DNA of 64,000 nucleotides from Limnohabitans sp. MMS-10A-192 (lineage in GTDB: Bacteria > Pseudomonadota > Gammaproteobacteria > Burkholderiales > Burkholderiaceae_C), in NCBI RefSeq assembly GCF_003063335.1, contig NZ_NERX01000001.1, positions 868,001 through 932,000 of the forward strand, given 5' to 3'. The position numbers and the translations under genes are program-made. Below are positions 1 to 8,332 of the stretch, piece after piece (position 1 is the stretch's first letter; each line of letters begins with the position of its first letter). Below the pieces are notes generated by a model. It searched no databases and was not told the origin of the DNA. It was given only the letters and a program-made list of their open reading frames with translations.

Positions 1-393
1 GTCACCTTTTTTGATGCCCAAGCTCTTCAAGGCATTGGCGTACTGGCAAGTCTTGGCCAGCAACTGGCTGTAAGTGACCTTGGTCACTTCGCCGCCGTCG
101 GCTTCGAAGATGATGGCGGTCTTGTCGCCCAAGCCTTTTTCAATGTTGCGGTCCAGGCAGTTGTAAGACACGTTCAGAGTGCCGTCTTCAAACCACTTGA
201 AGAAAGGGGCATTGGACTCGTCGAGCACCTTGGTGAAAGGCGTCTTCCAGGTGATCAGCTCTTTGGCCAGACGGCCCCAGTAGCCTTGGTAGTCGGTTTC
301 AGCTTCTTTGCACAGGGCTTCGTAGGCAGCCATGCCCGAGACGTTGGCGTTTTTAACGAAATCAGCGCTCGGTTGGTAAATGGTGGAACTCAT
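1..393 (-). CDS. acs: Acetyl-CoA synthetase, N-terminal part (runs off the window)
   Basis: AMP-forming acetate:CoA ligase, which activates acetate to acetyl-CoA in the cytoplasm. Only the first 131 codons lie in the window. The N-terminus begins [20 protein letters not shown] and continues with the ACAS_N-type segment, including [17 protein letters not shown] and the following [12 protein letters not shown], which are characteristic of Acs. The start ATG (complement of 391-393) is preceded by GAGGAGA at good spacing. The gene is transcribed leftward, divergent from the UPF0114 gene. The catalytic and acyl-adenylate motifs lie outside the window, so a propionyl-CoA synthetase cannot be fully excluded, but the N-terminal wording fits Acs best. 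Confidence 0.88.
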   Translation of the reverse strand, partial: MSSTIYQPSADFVKNANVSGMAAYEALCKEAETDYQGYWGRLAKELITWKTPFTKVLDESNAPFFKWFEDGTLNVSYNCLDRNIEKGLGDKTAIIFEADGGEVTKVTYSQLLAKTCQYANALKSLGIKKGD

Positions 394-569
394 CAGATTT
401 GTCTCCTCAATGACATGGTGTTTTTAAACTGGTGCAAATGTCTGCTTTCGCTCTTACAAAGCACTGACTGACATCAGACTTGCACGCCTTGGGGGCGAAA
501 TTGCTGTTCTACCGCCTAAAATTCGGGTCTGCCAGAAGCCACAGGCTTCAGGAAAGTTTCAGGAAAACC

Positions 570-1172
570 ATGTCCAAATCATCTTCGGGCGTCAAACGCG
601 CCACCAGCCCCCTCAATAACTTCATCTTTGCCAGCCGCTGGCTGCAATTGCCGCTGTATCTGGGTCTGATCGCAGCGCAGGCGGTGTATGTGTTCCATTT
701 CTGGGTGGAGCTGGTGCACTTGCTCGAAGCCGCTTTTGGCAACCAGCACGCACTGCAATTGCTGATCAGCAGCATTGGCTACAAGACCGATGCGACCATC
801 ACCAGCCTCAATGAAACCGTGATCATGTTGGTGGTACTGGGCCTGATCGATGTGGTCATGATCTCCAACTTGCTCATCATGGTCATCGTGGGCGGCTACG
901 AAACCTTTGTCTCGCGCCTGAACCTCGAGGGCCACCCCGACCAGCCCGAGTGGCTGGACCACGTGAACGCCTCGGTGCTCAAGGTCAAGCTGGGCACGGC
1001 CATCATCGGCATCAGCTCGATCCACCTGCTCAAGACCTTCATCAACGCGGCCAACTACGACGAAAAAGTGTTGATGTGGCAAACCATCATCCACATCGCC
1101 TTTTTGCTCAGCGCGATTGCCATTGCCTATGCGGACCGCCTGATGTCGCACCACGACAAAGCTGGCCACTGA
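570..1172 (+). CDS. UPF0114 (YqhA/TIGR00645) family inner-membrane protein
   Basis: A 200-residue integral membrane protein of the UPF0114/YqhA family; its function is unknown. Seen: about four hydrophobic segments (near residues 16-36, 70-98, 134-155 and 168-185), with the family-type stretches [17 protein letters not shown] near the N-terminus and [13 protein letters not shown] in the middle. The reading frame is open from 480, but the upstream 30 codons do not look protein-like. The ATG at 570, just before MSKSSSG, gives the usual family length. It lies 36 bp upstream of the fumarase gene in the same direction, so the two may be co-transcribed. Confidence 0.85.
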   Translation: MSKSSSGVKRATSPLNNFIFASRWLQLPLYLGLIAAQAVYVFHFWVELVHLLEAAFGNQHALQLLISSIGYKTDATITSLNETVIMLVVLGLIDVVMISNLLIMVIVGGYETFVSRLNLEGHPDQPEWLDHVNASVLKVKLGTAIIGISSIHLLKTFINAANYDEKVLMWQTIIHIAFLLSAIAIAYADRLMSHHDKAGH

Positions 1173-1208
1173 ACCCTGTTTTCTGACTCTCCACTGGACT
1201 CACACACC

Positions 1209-2762
1209 ATGACCACCCTGATCAAACAAGACGACCTGATCGAATCCGTTGCTGCCGCGCTGCAGTACATCAGCTACTACCACCCGGCCGACTTCATCTC
1301 GCACCTGGCCAGCGCCTACGAGCGCGAGCAAAGCCCTGCGGCCAAGGACGCCATTGCGCAGATTCTGACCAACAGCAAGATGAGCGCTTTTGGCCACCGC
1401 CCGATTTGCCAGGACACCGGCATCGTGAACGTGTTCCTTGAAGTGGGCATGGACGTGAAATTCGACGGCTTCACCGGCAGCCTGGAAGACGCCGTCAACG
1501 AAGGCGTGCGCCGGGGCTATAACCACCCCGACAACATGCTGCGCGCCTCGGTCGTGTCTGACCCGCACTTCAACCGCAAGAACACCAAGGACAACACCCC
1601 TGCCGTGATCTTCACCAAGATCGTGCCCGGCCACCATGTGCATGTGACCGTGGCAGCCAAAGGCGGCGGCAGCGAAAACAAGTCCAAGCTGATCATGCTC
1701 AACCCCGGCGACAGCATCGTTGACTGGGTGCTCAAAACCGTGCCCACCATGGGCGCGGGCTGGTGCCCGCCGGGCATGTTGGGCATCGGCATTGGTGGCA
1801 CGGCCGAAAAAGCCGTGCTCTTGGCCAAGGAAAGCCTGATGGACGACCTGGACATGTACCAGCTGCTCGAAAAATCCAGCAAAGGCGAGAAGCTCGACCA
1901 AGTCGAAGAAATGCGCTTGGAGCTGTACCACAAGGTCAACGCCTTGGGCATTGGTGCGCAAGGCCTGGGCGGCCTGACCACCGTGCTCGACATCAAAATC
2001 AAGATGTACCCCACACACGCGGCCAGCAAGCCCGTGGCCATGATCCCCAACTGCGCGGCCACCCGCCACGCGCACTTTGTGCTCGACGGCTCAGGCCCCA
2101 GCTACCTCGAAGCGCCTTCGCTCGACCTGTGGCCCAACGTGGGCTGGACGGCCGACACCGAAAAGAGCCAGCGCGTGGACCTCAACACCCTGACGCCCGA
2201 GCAAGTCGCTGCCTGGAAACCCGGCCAGACCCTGCTGCTCAACGGCAAGATGCTGACGGGCCGCGACGCCGCGCACAAACGCATCCAGGACATGCTGGCC
2301 AAGGGCGAGCCGCTGCCTGTCGACTTCAAAAACCGCGTGATTTACTACGTGGGCCCTGTTGACCCCGTGGGCGACGAAGCCGTCGGCCCCGCAGGCCCAA
2401 CAACCGCCACCCGCATGGACGGCTTCACAGAAATGATGCTGGCCAACACCGGCCTGATCGCCATGATCGGCAAGGCCGAGCGCGGCCCGGTTGCCATCGA
2501 GGCCATCAAGAAGCACAAGTCGGCATACCTCATGGCCGTGGGCGGCGCGGCTTACCTCGTGTCCAAAGCCATCAAGCACGCCAAAGTGGTGGGCTTTGCG
2601 GACATGGGCATGGAAGCCATTTACGAATTCGACGTAGTGGACATGCCCGTGACGGTGGCCGTCGATGCGGGCGGCACCAGCGCCCACATCACCGGCCCAG
2701 CCGAATGGCAAAAGCGCATTGCCACCGGCGAGTTCAAGGGCATTGGCGTAACCGCTGCCTGA
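1209..2762 (+). CDS. fumA: Class I fumarate hydratase
   Basis: Iron-sulfur (4Fe-4S) fumarase interconverting fumarate and L-malate in the TCA cycle. The 517 residues cover the fused alpha and beta halves of class I fumarases. Cluster-ligand and active-site stretches are visible: GHRPICQDTG with Cys67, PNCAATRHAHF in the middle, and the C-terminal-half signatures GPVDPVGDEAVGPAGPTTATR and GKAERGP. The length is slightly below the 548 residues of E. coli FumA but no domain is missing. The start at 1209 gives MTTLIKQDDLIES. Class I enzymes are oxygen-sensitive and iron-dependent. Whether a class II enzyme exists elsewhere cannot be judged. The symbol is by homology; fumA and fumB cannot be distinguished. 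Confidence 0.93.
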   Translation: MTTLIKQDDLIESVAAALQYISYYHPADFISHLASAYEREQSPAAKDAIAQILTNSKMSAFGHRPICQDTGIVNVFLEVGMDVKFDGFTGSLEDAVNEGVRRGYNHPDNMLRASVVSDPHFNRKNTKDNTPAVIFTKIVPGHHVHVTVAAKGGGSENKSKLIMLNPGDSIVDWVLKTVPTMGAGWCPPGMLGIGIGGTAEKAVLLAKESLMDDLDMYQLLEKSSKGEKLDQVEEMRLELYHKVNALGIGAQGLGGLTTVLDIKIKMYPTHAASKPVAMIPNCAATRHAHFVLDGSGPSYLEAPSLDLWPNVGWTADTEKSQRVDLNTLTPEQVAAWKPGQTLLLNGKMLTGRDAAHKRIQDMLAKGEPLPVDFKNRVIYYVGPVDPVGDEAVGPAGPTTATRMDGFTEMMLANTGLIAMIGKAERGPVAIEAIKKHKSAYLMAVGGAAYLVSKAIKHAKVVGFADMGMEAIYEFDVVDMPVTVAVDAGGTSAHITGPAEWQKRIATGEFKGIGVTAA

Positions 2763-2807
2763 ATGTGATGCGGCGGTGGCCCGCAAGTCACCGCCCTCAC
2801 CCGATTC

Positions 2808-3659
2808 ATGACCGAATCCCCCATCGGCGTTTTTGACAGCGGCATCGGCGGCCTGAGTGTGCTGCAGGCCCTGCAGGCCGAGCTGCCCCATGAACACTTT
2901 GTGTACTGGGCCGACAGCGGTCATGCGCCCTATGGTGAAAAAGGCGATCTCTTCGTGCGCCAGCGCAGCCTGGCCATTGCTCAGCACCTGATTGAGCATC
3001 ACCACATCAAAGCCTTGGTGGTGGCCTGCAACACCGCCACGGCAGCCGCCATTCACACCTTGCGTGCGCAGTACCCGCATTTGCCCTTGATCGGCGTCGA
3101 GCCCGCGCTCAAACCGGCCATCGCGCTGAGCCAAACCAAACGCATCGGCGTCATCGGCACGAAGGGCACGTTGTCGAGCGAAAAATTCCATCGGCTGCTC
3201 GCCAGCCTGCAAGACCAGGCCGACTTCGTGGTTCAGCCCTGCAAGGGTTTGGCGCTGGCCATTGAGCAAAGCACACACGCCCAATCGGGCACACACGACG
3301 CTGACCAGATCAGCGCATTGCTTGGGGACTACACCGGACAGATGGGCCGATTTGGCACGGCACCGGGTGAGATGGACACTTTGGTGCTGGGCTGCACGCA
3401 CTACGTCTTTGCAGAAAACGCGTTGCGCAGATGGCTCGGGCCGGATGTGCAACTGGTCTCCACCGGCAAACCGGTGGCCCGCCAAACGCGCCGCTTGCTG
3501 GAGGCATCGGCCCAATTGCGCAGCGGGCCTGCACCCCATGCGGCTTCTGCACGCATGCGCTTGATGACCAATGGGGAACTTGGCGCACTGCAAGCGGCTG
3601 CTTTGCGTTGGCTGAAACTGCCCCACTCGGCCTGCCACAAGGCCGACCCGCACGTTTGA
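2808..3659 (+). CDS. murI: Glutamate racemase
   Basis: Cofactor-independent racemase producing D-glutamate for peptidoglycan synthesis. The 283 residues carry the N-terminal IGVFDSGIGGLSVL signature and the two catalytic cysteines, Cys74 in VVACNTATAA and Cys196 in LVLGCTHY, with the expected spacing. It follows the fumarase gene after 45 bp. It is tail-to-tail with the MFS gene on the other strand, with no base between the two stop codons (TGA at 3657-3659, complement TGA from 3660). The C-terminus is a little longer than in the E. coli core. No irregularities were seen. Confidence 0.95.
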   Translation: MTESPIGVFDSGIGGLSVLQALQAELPHEHFVYWADSGHAPYGEKGDLFVRQRSLAIAQHLIEHHHIKALVVACNTATAAAIHTLRAQYPHLPLIGVEPALKPAIALSQTKRIGVIGTKGTLSSEKFHRLLASLQDQADFVVQPCKGLALAIEQSTHAQSGTHDADQISALLGDYTGQMGRFGTAPGEMDTLVLGCTHYVFAENALRRWLGPDVQLVSTGKPVARQTRRLLEASAQLRSGPAPHAASARMRLMTNGELGALQAAALRWLKLPHSACHKADPHV

Positions 3660-4967
3660 TCAGTGGTCGGTCTGGCCCAGCGCCATGCGGCGTCCCCGCT
3701 CAACGCTCACCGGCATCAGCAAGACCAAGCCCAACACAAAGAGCAACGATGTCGAGCCAATGGCCAGGCGCTGGTTGCCACCGCTGAGCCAAGTGATGAG
3801 GCCATAGCTCAAAGGCCCCAGGATGCTGGCCAGACGGATCGCAAAGGTCCACAAGCCAAAGAATTCACCCAGGCGCGCAGGCGGCACCATCAGGCCCGCC
3901 ATGGCGCGACCTGATGACTGGCTGGACCCCATGCACACCCCGGCCAAGGCCGCCGCCCACCAAAACACCTCTTTCGTGCTCGACAAGGCTGCGATCACGC
4001 AGGTCAAAATCCAGCCCAGCAAGGTCAGGGCCAAAGCCAATTTGTGCCCGATGCGGTCTTGCGCATAGCCCAACACGAAGGCGCCCACAAAAGCCGCGAT
4101 GTTCAGCACAAAAATCAGCACCATGGTCTCTTGCGGCTGAAAGCCAATCACCTGTTCGGCATAAATGGCCGCCAGCGAAATCGCCACCGCCACCCCACCT
4201 TGGTAGGCCACCGCACAGGCCATCGAGCGTGTGAAGTCCTTGTAAGGTCGAGCATCCCTGAAGGTCTGCTTCAACTGGCGCAGGCTTTGCAGCATGCCCA
4301 CCACAGGCGCATCGGGCTGCGGGGGGGAATGCTCCTTCATCAAGGCAAAGGTCACGCAAGCCGCTGCGCCATACACCACCGCCGTGATGAGCATGGTCAC
4401 AGGCACGAACTGGCTGCCGCTCTCGCCTCGCGCTTGTGCAGCCATCACATAGGCCAGGCAAACGCCCAAGGTCAACATGCCGCCGATGTAGCCCAAAGCC
4501 CAACCCCAGCCGCTGACACGCCCCATGGCCTCTGGCCTGGCCAGCTCTGGCAAAAATGAAGCCGTCAAGGACTCGCCAAAAGAAAAGAAGGTGTTGGAGA
4601 TGATGAGCAAGCACAGTCCCAGCACCACCTGCCCGGGGCCTACCCAAGCCAGGGCAGCGGTGCTGAACACGCACGCTGCGGTCACGGCCATGAGCAAACG
4701 TTTTTTACCTGCCGTGCGATCGGCCCACGCCCCCAAACCCGGCATGGTCAGCATGACGATGGCGTAAGAAATGCTCAGGCCGACCGTCCAGGCCAATGTG
4801 GCCCAGGAGGCGCCTTGCGCCACACCACCGACGAAATAAGCCGCAAACACGGCGGTGATGACCACCGTGGTGTAGCCCGAATTGGCGAAGTCGTACATCG
4901 CCCATCCAAACACCTCTCGAAATCGAACACCGGGGTTCAGCGCATCGCTTGAGAATCGCGGCTTCAT
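3660..4967 (-). CDS. MFS transporter, UMF1/Atg22-like
   Basis: A 435-residue major facilitator with about 12 hydrophobic segments. The N-terminal FGWAMYDFANSGYTTVVITAVF stretch (cited in part as GWAMYDFANSGYTTV, near residues 21-35) is typical of the UMF1/Atg22-like MFS subfamily, and an MFS loop A-type GLGAWADRTAGKKR follows at about residues 77-90. The substrate is unknown; members are often placed near amino-acid or nucleotide metabolism. The gene is convergent with murI and lies just downstream (minus strand) of the small acidic hypothetical gene. Confidence 0.8.
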   Translation of the reverse strand: MKPRFSSDALNPGVRFREVFGWAMYDFANSGYTTVVITAVFAAYFVGGVAQGASWATLAWTVGLSISYAIVMLTMPGLGAWADRTAGKKRLLMAVTAACVFSTAALAWVGPGQVVLGLCLLIISNTFFSFGESLTASFLPELARPEAMGRVSGWGWALGYIGGMLTLGVCLAYVMAAQARGESGSQFVPVTMLITAVVYGAAACVTFALMKEHSPPQPDAPVVGMLQSLRQLKQTFRDARPYKDFTRSMACAVAYQGGVAVAISLAAIYAEQVIGFQPQETMVLIFVLNIAAFVGAFVLGYAQDRIGHKLALALTLLGWILTCVIAALSSTKEVFWWAAALAGVCMGSSQSSGRAMAGLMVPPARLGEFFGLWTFAIRLASILGPLSYGLITWLSGGNQRLAIGSTSLLFVLGLVLLMPVSVERGRRMALGQTDH

Positions 4968-4978
4968 GGCAAGGCCTC

Positions 4979-5602
4979 TCAGTGCAGGTGTCGGGGGCGG
5001 CGGTTGCCACCGCCATGGCCGTTGCCACCCGAACCTTTGGGTGGCTTGCCAATGTCCAGCGAACTGACCAGGTTGTCAAAACGCTGGCTGAACAGTTTGT
5101 CGATCTCAGACACCACACCACCCAGCTCAGCACCATCGAAATGGCGCTCCATCATGTTGATCACGTCATGCACCAGCAAATCACGCTGCGCCTGCATGAT
5201 GGCACCGGGATCGGGGCCGACGAACAGCATCACAAAATCGTCGCGCGACTCGCCGCCGTTGGCCTCGTCTTCGTCGTCGAAATCGGTGTCGTAGAAAGTG
5301 ACCTCGATCTGGGTACCAGCGGAAGACAGTTCATTGAGGTTCATGCACAGATCGTCCAGAACCATGCGGAAATCATCATCGCCGCGCACCGTCCAGCACA
5401 TGTGCAAACGATGCGTGTTCAGATCGAAACGGATGCCTGGCTCTTCTTCATACAGGCTGAGCGAGCCCTCGCTCAGGCTGCGCGCACCTGCGTAATGCCA
5501 AAGCGGCTTGAGCGCTTCTTGCACCGCCTGGAGATCGGTGCCAGGTTTGATCGGCACATCACCATGCACGTGGATCTCAAACGGTGCGTTGTCGTGGTTC
5601 AT
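4979..5602 (-). CDS. Conserved hypothetical acidic protein
   Basis: A 207-residue soluble protein that I recognise only as the kind of conserved hypothetical found in Burkholderiales. It has an acidic central part (DTDFDDEDEANGGESRDDF) and a Gly/His/Arg-rich tail (GSGGNGHGGGNRRPRHLH). There is no signal peptide or membrane segment. The frame stays open upstream into the tRNA-Leu gene, and those extra codons are simply translated tRNA. The ATG at 5602 (MNHDNAPFEIHVHGD), preceded by AGAAGA, is therefore taken as the start. It ends 11 bp before the MFS gene and is probably co-transcribed with it. No function is proposed. Confidence 0.7.
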   Translation of the reverse strand: MNHDNAPFEIHVHGDVPIKPGTDLQAVQEALKPLWHYAGARSLSEGSLSLYEEEPGIRFDLNTHRLHMCWTVRGDDDFRMVLDDLCMNLNELSSAGTQIEVTFYDTDFDDEDEANGGESRDDFVMLFVGPDPGAIMQAQRDLLVHDVINMMERHFDGAELGGVVSEIDKLFSQRFDNLVSSLDIGKPPKGSGGNGHGGGNRRPRHLH

Positions 5603-5621
5603 GATGATGTTCTTCTGACTG

Positions 5622-5713
5622 TGGTGCCTCGGGCCGGAATCGAACCGGCACGCCCCTGTTACGGAAGCAACGGATTTTAAGTCCGGTGTGTCTACCAGTT
5701 TCACCACCGAGGC
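5622..5713 (-). tRNA. tRNA-Leu (anticodon TAA)
   Basis: On the minus strand the acceptor stem GCCTCGG pairs with CCGAGGC, followed by A and an encoded CCA. The anticodon loop reads CTTAAAA with anticodon TAA. A long class II variable arm and a GGTTCGATTCC T-arm are present. The gene is about 92 nt including CCA. Confidence 0.95.
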
Positions 5714-5753
5714 TGGGGCTCTATTGTGCCCTGATAAAGAGGGTTTTCCGCTC

Positions 5754-6146
5754 TCAGCCGATCTGTAAATTCAGCATCGCCATGACGTACAAAGCCAACA
5801 CGGCGATGTAGCCCACAGCCCAGAAAAGCGAGCGAAACAAGGCTTTGTCCTTGAGGTAGCAAGCCACATAAGCCACACGCGCTGCGGTAAACAACACACA
5901 CAGCAGGTCCACCACAAACGGATCCACCCCAGTCAACAGGGCCAGCACCACACCGACCGCAAAAAATGGGAACGCCTCCAGACTGTTGGCTTGGGCAGCA
6001 TTGGCGCGAGCGCGGTAACCCGTCTGATGCGCCATCCATTCACGCGGATTGTGGTTGTCATAGCCTTTGGCACCTGCTTTGGCAATGCCTGCACACACCA
6101 GAGGCGTCAAACCAGCCAGCAAAATGGCTGCATAAGAAATCATCAT
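5754..6146 (-). CDS. MAPEG family membrane protein
   Basis: A 130-residue protein with four predicted membrane helices. It matches the MAPEG family (membrane-associated proteins in eicosanoid and glutathione metabolism), with the conserved segment RARANAAQANSLEAFPFFA at about residues 45-63 that carries the family's N and E residues, and a later LFTAARVAYVACYL. Bacterial members are mostly uncharacterised, and glutathione-dependent activity is possible but unproven. The start ATG-ATG is preceded by GGAGA. A terminator hairpin just upstream isolates it from the small gene at 6244. Confidence 0.85.
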   Translation of the reverse strand: MMISYAAILLAGLTPLVCAGIAKAGAKGYDNHNPREWMAHQTGYRARANAAQANSLEAFPFFAVGVVLALLTGVDPFVVDLLCVLFTAARVAYVACYLKDKALFRSLFWAVGYIAVLALYVMAMLNLQIG

Positions 6147-6177
6147 GTTTGTCTCCTGTGAAGAAACTCAAAATGCC

Positions 6178-6209
6178 AACAAAAAAGCCACTGAGGATCA
6201 GTGGCTTCT
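6178..6209 (-). terminator. Rho-independent terminator after the 56-residue gene
   Basis: An 8-bp stem (6187-6194 pairing with 6198-6205, GCCACTGA/TCAGTGGC) with a 3-nt loop is followed on the minus strand by six T (6186-6181). It lies between the stop of the small gene (6244) and the MAPEG start (6146). Confidence 0.75.
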
Positions 6210-6243
6210 TGAAAAGATCGACTTCGCGCCGGATCTTGGCAGA

Positions 6244-6414
6244 TCAACCGCCCTTTTTCGAGCGTTTGCCTGGGTTTTTCTTGCTGCGCGTTGCCACGCC
6301 GCGCTCCAGGCTCACGCGCTGGCCACGGCCATGGGTGCGCAGTGTCACGCCGGGCAATGCGGGCAGTGGAGGTGTGAATTTACGATCTGCTTCGGTAACG
6401 ATTTTATTGCCCAT
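6244..6414 (-). CDS. Small basic hypothetical protein (56 aa)
   Basis: A short ORF beginning MGNKIVTEADRKFTPPLPAL and ending in a strongly basic tail (KKNPGKRSKKGG). The ATG at 6414 has a good Shine-Dalgarno (CTGGAG, 6-7 nt upstream), and a canonical terminator follows the stop. Both support a real small gene. The frame is open further upstream to 6522, but those codons do not look coding. The basic tail suggests nucleic-acid contact, but no family is recognised. Confidence 0.55.
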   Translation of the reverse strand: MGNKIVTEADRKFTPPLPALPGVTLRTHGRGQRVSLERGVATRSKKNPGKRSKKGG

Positions 6415-6613
6415 CTGTGGCTCCAGGAAAATAATGCAAACCGTTATTAAGCCACAAGAATGAGCCGTTTTGCGGTGCGCCGCGATCAAACTGCACAACA
6501 CGCCCGATGACAGCTCAGCCAAGCTGTCCCCTGCACACTGGACAAAACAGCCTCCACTCCGTCAAGATGGGCCTGCCCCAGTCACACCATCACATTCACG
6601 GACAGAATGCCCC

Positions 6614-6892
6614 ATGAGTACACCGACATTTGAAAAATTCAGCCAGCAAGCGCTCTCTGAGGGTTTCGATGAAATCATCGTCAGAGAATGGGCGCCCCTG
6701 CTTCACTTGGATACACACACGCACCCTTTCGATGTCAGTGCCTACGTTGCCCGTGGTGAATACTGGTTAACCACCGGCGAAGAAGTTCTGCATCTGAAAG
6801 CCGGGGACACTTTCCGCTTGGTCCGCAACGTGCCTCATGCCGAGCTGTATGGCCCTGAGGGTGCCACGGTTTGGGTGGCCCGCGCCAATTGA
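6614..6892 (+). CDS. Small cupin-domain protein
   Basis: A 92-residue single-domain cupin. The motif-1 region is HLDTHTHPFDVSAYVARGEY, with histidines that could bind metal. The motif-2 region contains LKAGDTFRLVRNVPHAELYG, with the typical G-D-x6-P-H pattern. No catalytic function can be assigned; such minimal cupins are often metal- or ligand-binding. The ATG at 6614 starts MSTPTFEKFSQQ; the longer open frame upstream (from 6470) lacks coding character. It lies 23 bp upstream of the secreted hydrolase gene in the same direction and is possibly co-transcribed with it. Confidence 0.75.
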   Translation: MSTPTFEKFSQQALSEGFDEIIVREWAPLLHLDTHTHPFDVSAYVARGEYWLTTGEEVLHLKAGDTFRLVRNVPHAELYGPEGATVWVARAN

Positions 6893-6915
6893 CACGCTGA
6901 TCAACGACGACAAAC

Positions 6916-7815
6916 ATGATCTCCATTGGCCGCGCCACACGCCAACTGTGGGCCCTGTTGGTGTTTTGCACAGCTGCACTGCCTGTGTTCTCACAAGACC
7001 TCAAGGCGCAATTCATTCAGATTGATCTGGGGCGGGAATTCGGATTTTTCAGCAAATCCCCCGCGCACTTGCGTGCCGTTGCCATGGCGTCCAACCAAAA
7101 CCCATCATCAACAGCATTGCTGTTTTTCCCGGGCTGGCCGGGCCAGCTTTGGTTGCCTGAGAACATGCAAGCCGAGCGCTTCATCACCAACGCCCCCAAC
7201 AGCCGTTTCTATGCCACCCGCCACATTGATTTGATGCCCTCCAAAGGCATCACGTTTGTGATGGTCGACTGCCCTACTGATCAATGGGGCAGCAGCCAGC
7301 GATCTGCCGATCCCACAGGCTGCAGCGACAGTTACCGCTCAAGCCAACAACATGCTGACGATATTGCGCATTTGATCGCGCACCTGAAAGCGACACAAGG
7401 CATCAAGCGCATTTTCATCATGGGGCACAGCTACGGGAGCATTTCATCGCGTTGGCTCGCCATGCGGCTTGGCGACCAAATTCAGGGCAGCATCCATTCC
7501 GCATCCATGTCGTATGCCGCAGGCATGCGGTTCGCCGATTACGGCAGCAGCATTTCACGCATGGACATGGCGCAGGCCAAGGCCCCTTGGATCTTCGTCC
7601 ACAATTTGAACGACCAATGCAAAGCCACGCCCTATGTCCCCATCCAAACGGTTGCCGGCACGCAGCTGATCACCGTGCGCGGGGGGACCCCTCAAGGTGA
7701 CCCATGCGGTGCGGGCCATTTCCACTCCTACCAAGGCCGTGAATTGGCTGTGCTTGATGCCGTGGCACGTTGGATCACAAGCGATGAGATCACCCTTTTC
7801 GCAGGCGACCCATGA
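6916..7815 (+). CDS. Secreted alpha/beta hydrolase-fold protein
   Basis: A 299-residue protein with an N-terminal signal peptide (hydrophobic LWALLVFCTAALPVFSQ, likely cleavage near residue 26). The nucleophile elbow is GHSYGS with Ser172. The C-terminal GAGHFHSYQGREL may supply the catalytic His, and an Asp in FVHNLNDQ is a candidate acid. A periplasmic or extracellular esterase/peptidase-like hydrolase is inferred; the substrate is unknown. Cysteines in VDCPTDQ, TGCSD, DQCK and DPCG suggest disulfides, consistent with export. A terminator hairpin follows the stop. Confidence 0.75.
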   Translation: MISIGRATRQLWALLVFCTAALPVFSQDLKAQFIQIDLGREFGFFSKSPAHLRAVAMASNQNPSSTALLFFPGWPGQLWLPENMQAERFITNAPNSRFYATRHIDLMPSKGITFVMVDCPTDQWGSSQRSADPTGCSDSYRSSQQHADDIAHLIAHLKATQGIKRIFIMGHSYGSISSRWLAMRLGDQIQGSIHSASMSYAAGMRFADYGSSISRMDMAQAKAPWIFVHNLNDQCKATPYVPIQTVAGTQLITVRGGTPQGDPCGAGHFHSYQGRELAVLDAVARWITSDEITLFAGDP

Positions 7816-7820
7816 TCATG

Positions 7821-7856
7821 AAAAAAGCCGCTACAGCCTATGCTGCAGCGGCTTTT
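7821..7856. terminator. Bidirectional terminator between hydrolase and tRNA-Cys
   Basis: A stem GCCGCT..AGCGGC extended by CAGC/GCTG around a 4-nt loop (7827-7852), with six A on the left and TTTT on the right. It can end the hydrolase transcript on the plus strand and the tRNA array on the minus strand. Confidence 0.75.
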
Positions 7857-7860
7857 GATC

Positions 7861-7934
7861 TGGAGGCGCGACCCAGAGTCGAACTGGGCTAGACGGATTT
7901 GCAATCCGTTGCATAACCGATTTGCTATCGCGCC
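7861..7934 (-). tRNA. tRNA-Cys (GCA), copy 1
   Basis: The minus-strand acceptor GGCGCGA pairs with TCGCGCC, followed by T and CCA. The anticodon loop is TTGCAAA (GCA). The T-arm is CAGTTCGACTCTG. It is 74 nt and differs from copy 2 in the acceptor and T-arm. Confidence 0.93.
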
Positions 7935-7954
7935 ATGTTCGGAAATATTCCGAC

Positions 7955-7984
7955 AAAAAAGGGAAGCTTTTGGCTTCCCTTTTT
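7955..7984 (-). terminator. Terminator-like hairpin between tRNA-Gly 1 and tRNA-Cys 1
   Basis: GGGAAGC (7961-7967) pairs with GCTTCCC (7973-7979), flanked by A6 on the left and T5 on the right, so it has intrinsic-terminator form on both strands. On the minus strand it lies inside the tRNA-Gly to tRNA-Cys unit. Confidence 0.7.
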
Positions 7985-8015
7985 GCTGAAAGAGATTGGC
8001 ACTTCTTTCAATGTT

Positions 8016-8091
8016 TGGAGCGGGAAACGAGGCTCGAACTCGCGACCTCAACCTTGGCAAGGTTGCGCTCTACCAACTGAGCTATTCCCGC
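8016..8091 (-). tRNA. tRNA-Gly (GCC), copy 1
   Basis: The minus-strand acceptor GCGGGAA pairs with TTCCCGC, followed by T and CCA. The anticodon loop is TTGCCAA (GCC), the D-arm TAGCTCAGTTGGTAGAGC is standard and the T-arm is GAGTTCGAGCCTC. It is 76 nt and identical in sequence to copy 2 over the gene. Confidence 0.95.
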
Positions 8092-8106
8092 ATTTGCAAG
8101 ACTCAA

Positions 8107-8112
8107 ATTATA
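8107..8112 (-). promoter_or_regulatory. Putative -10 box for tRNA-Gly 1
   Basis: TATAAT on the minus strand ends 16 nt before the tRNA 5' end, a suitable place for a -10 element. No good -35 is evident. Confidence 0.4.
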
Positions 8113-8163
8113 CATCGCTTAGCGGCTCTTTTGAGAACTCGCACACGTTAATTTGAATTTTTC

Positions 8164-8237
8164 TGGAGGCGCGGGCCGGAGTCGAACCGACCTACACGGA
8201 TTTGCAATCCGGTGCATAACCGCTTTGCTACCGCGCC
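8164..8237 (-). tRNA. tRNA-Cys (GCA), copy 2
   Basis: The acceptor GGCGCGG pairs with CCGCGCC, followed by T and CCA, with anticodon loop TTGCAAA. It is 74 nt. It differs at several positions from copy 1, including the last acceptor pair and the T-arm (TCGGTTCGACTCCGG). Confidence 0.94.
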
Positions 8238-8271
8238 CGATTTTCAGAACCCAAGCACTGAAAATTCCGAC

Positions 8272-8300
8272 AAAAAAGGGAAGCAATTGCTTCCCTTTTT
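8272..8300 (-). terminator. Terminator-like hairpin between tRNA-Gly 2 and tRNA-Cys 2
   Basis: A perfect palindrome GGGAAGCAATTGCTTCCC (8278-8295) with A6 before and T5 after. It occupies the same place in the second tRNA unit as the hairpin at 7955-7984. Confidence 0.7.
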
Positions 8301-8332
8301 GGCTGAAAGATGTTGGCACTTCTTTCAAAATT

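Noticed and set aside
2091-3653. 520-codon minus-strand frame opposite fumarase and murI
   Set aside because: It spans two clear plus-strand genes and has no recognisable domain; it is a shadow.
5603-5707. N-terminal extension of the hypothetical protein (MVKLVDTPDLKS...)
   Set aside because: These codons are the tRNA-Leu gene read as protein; the start was moved to 5602.
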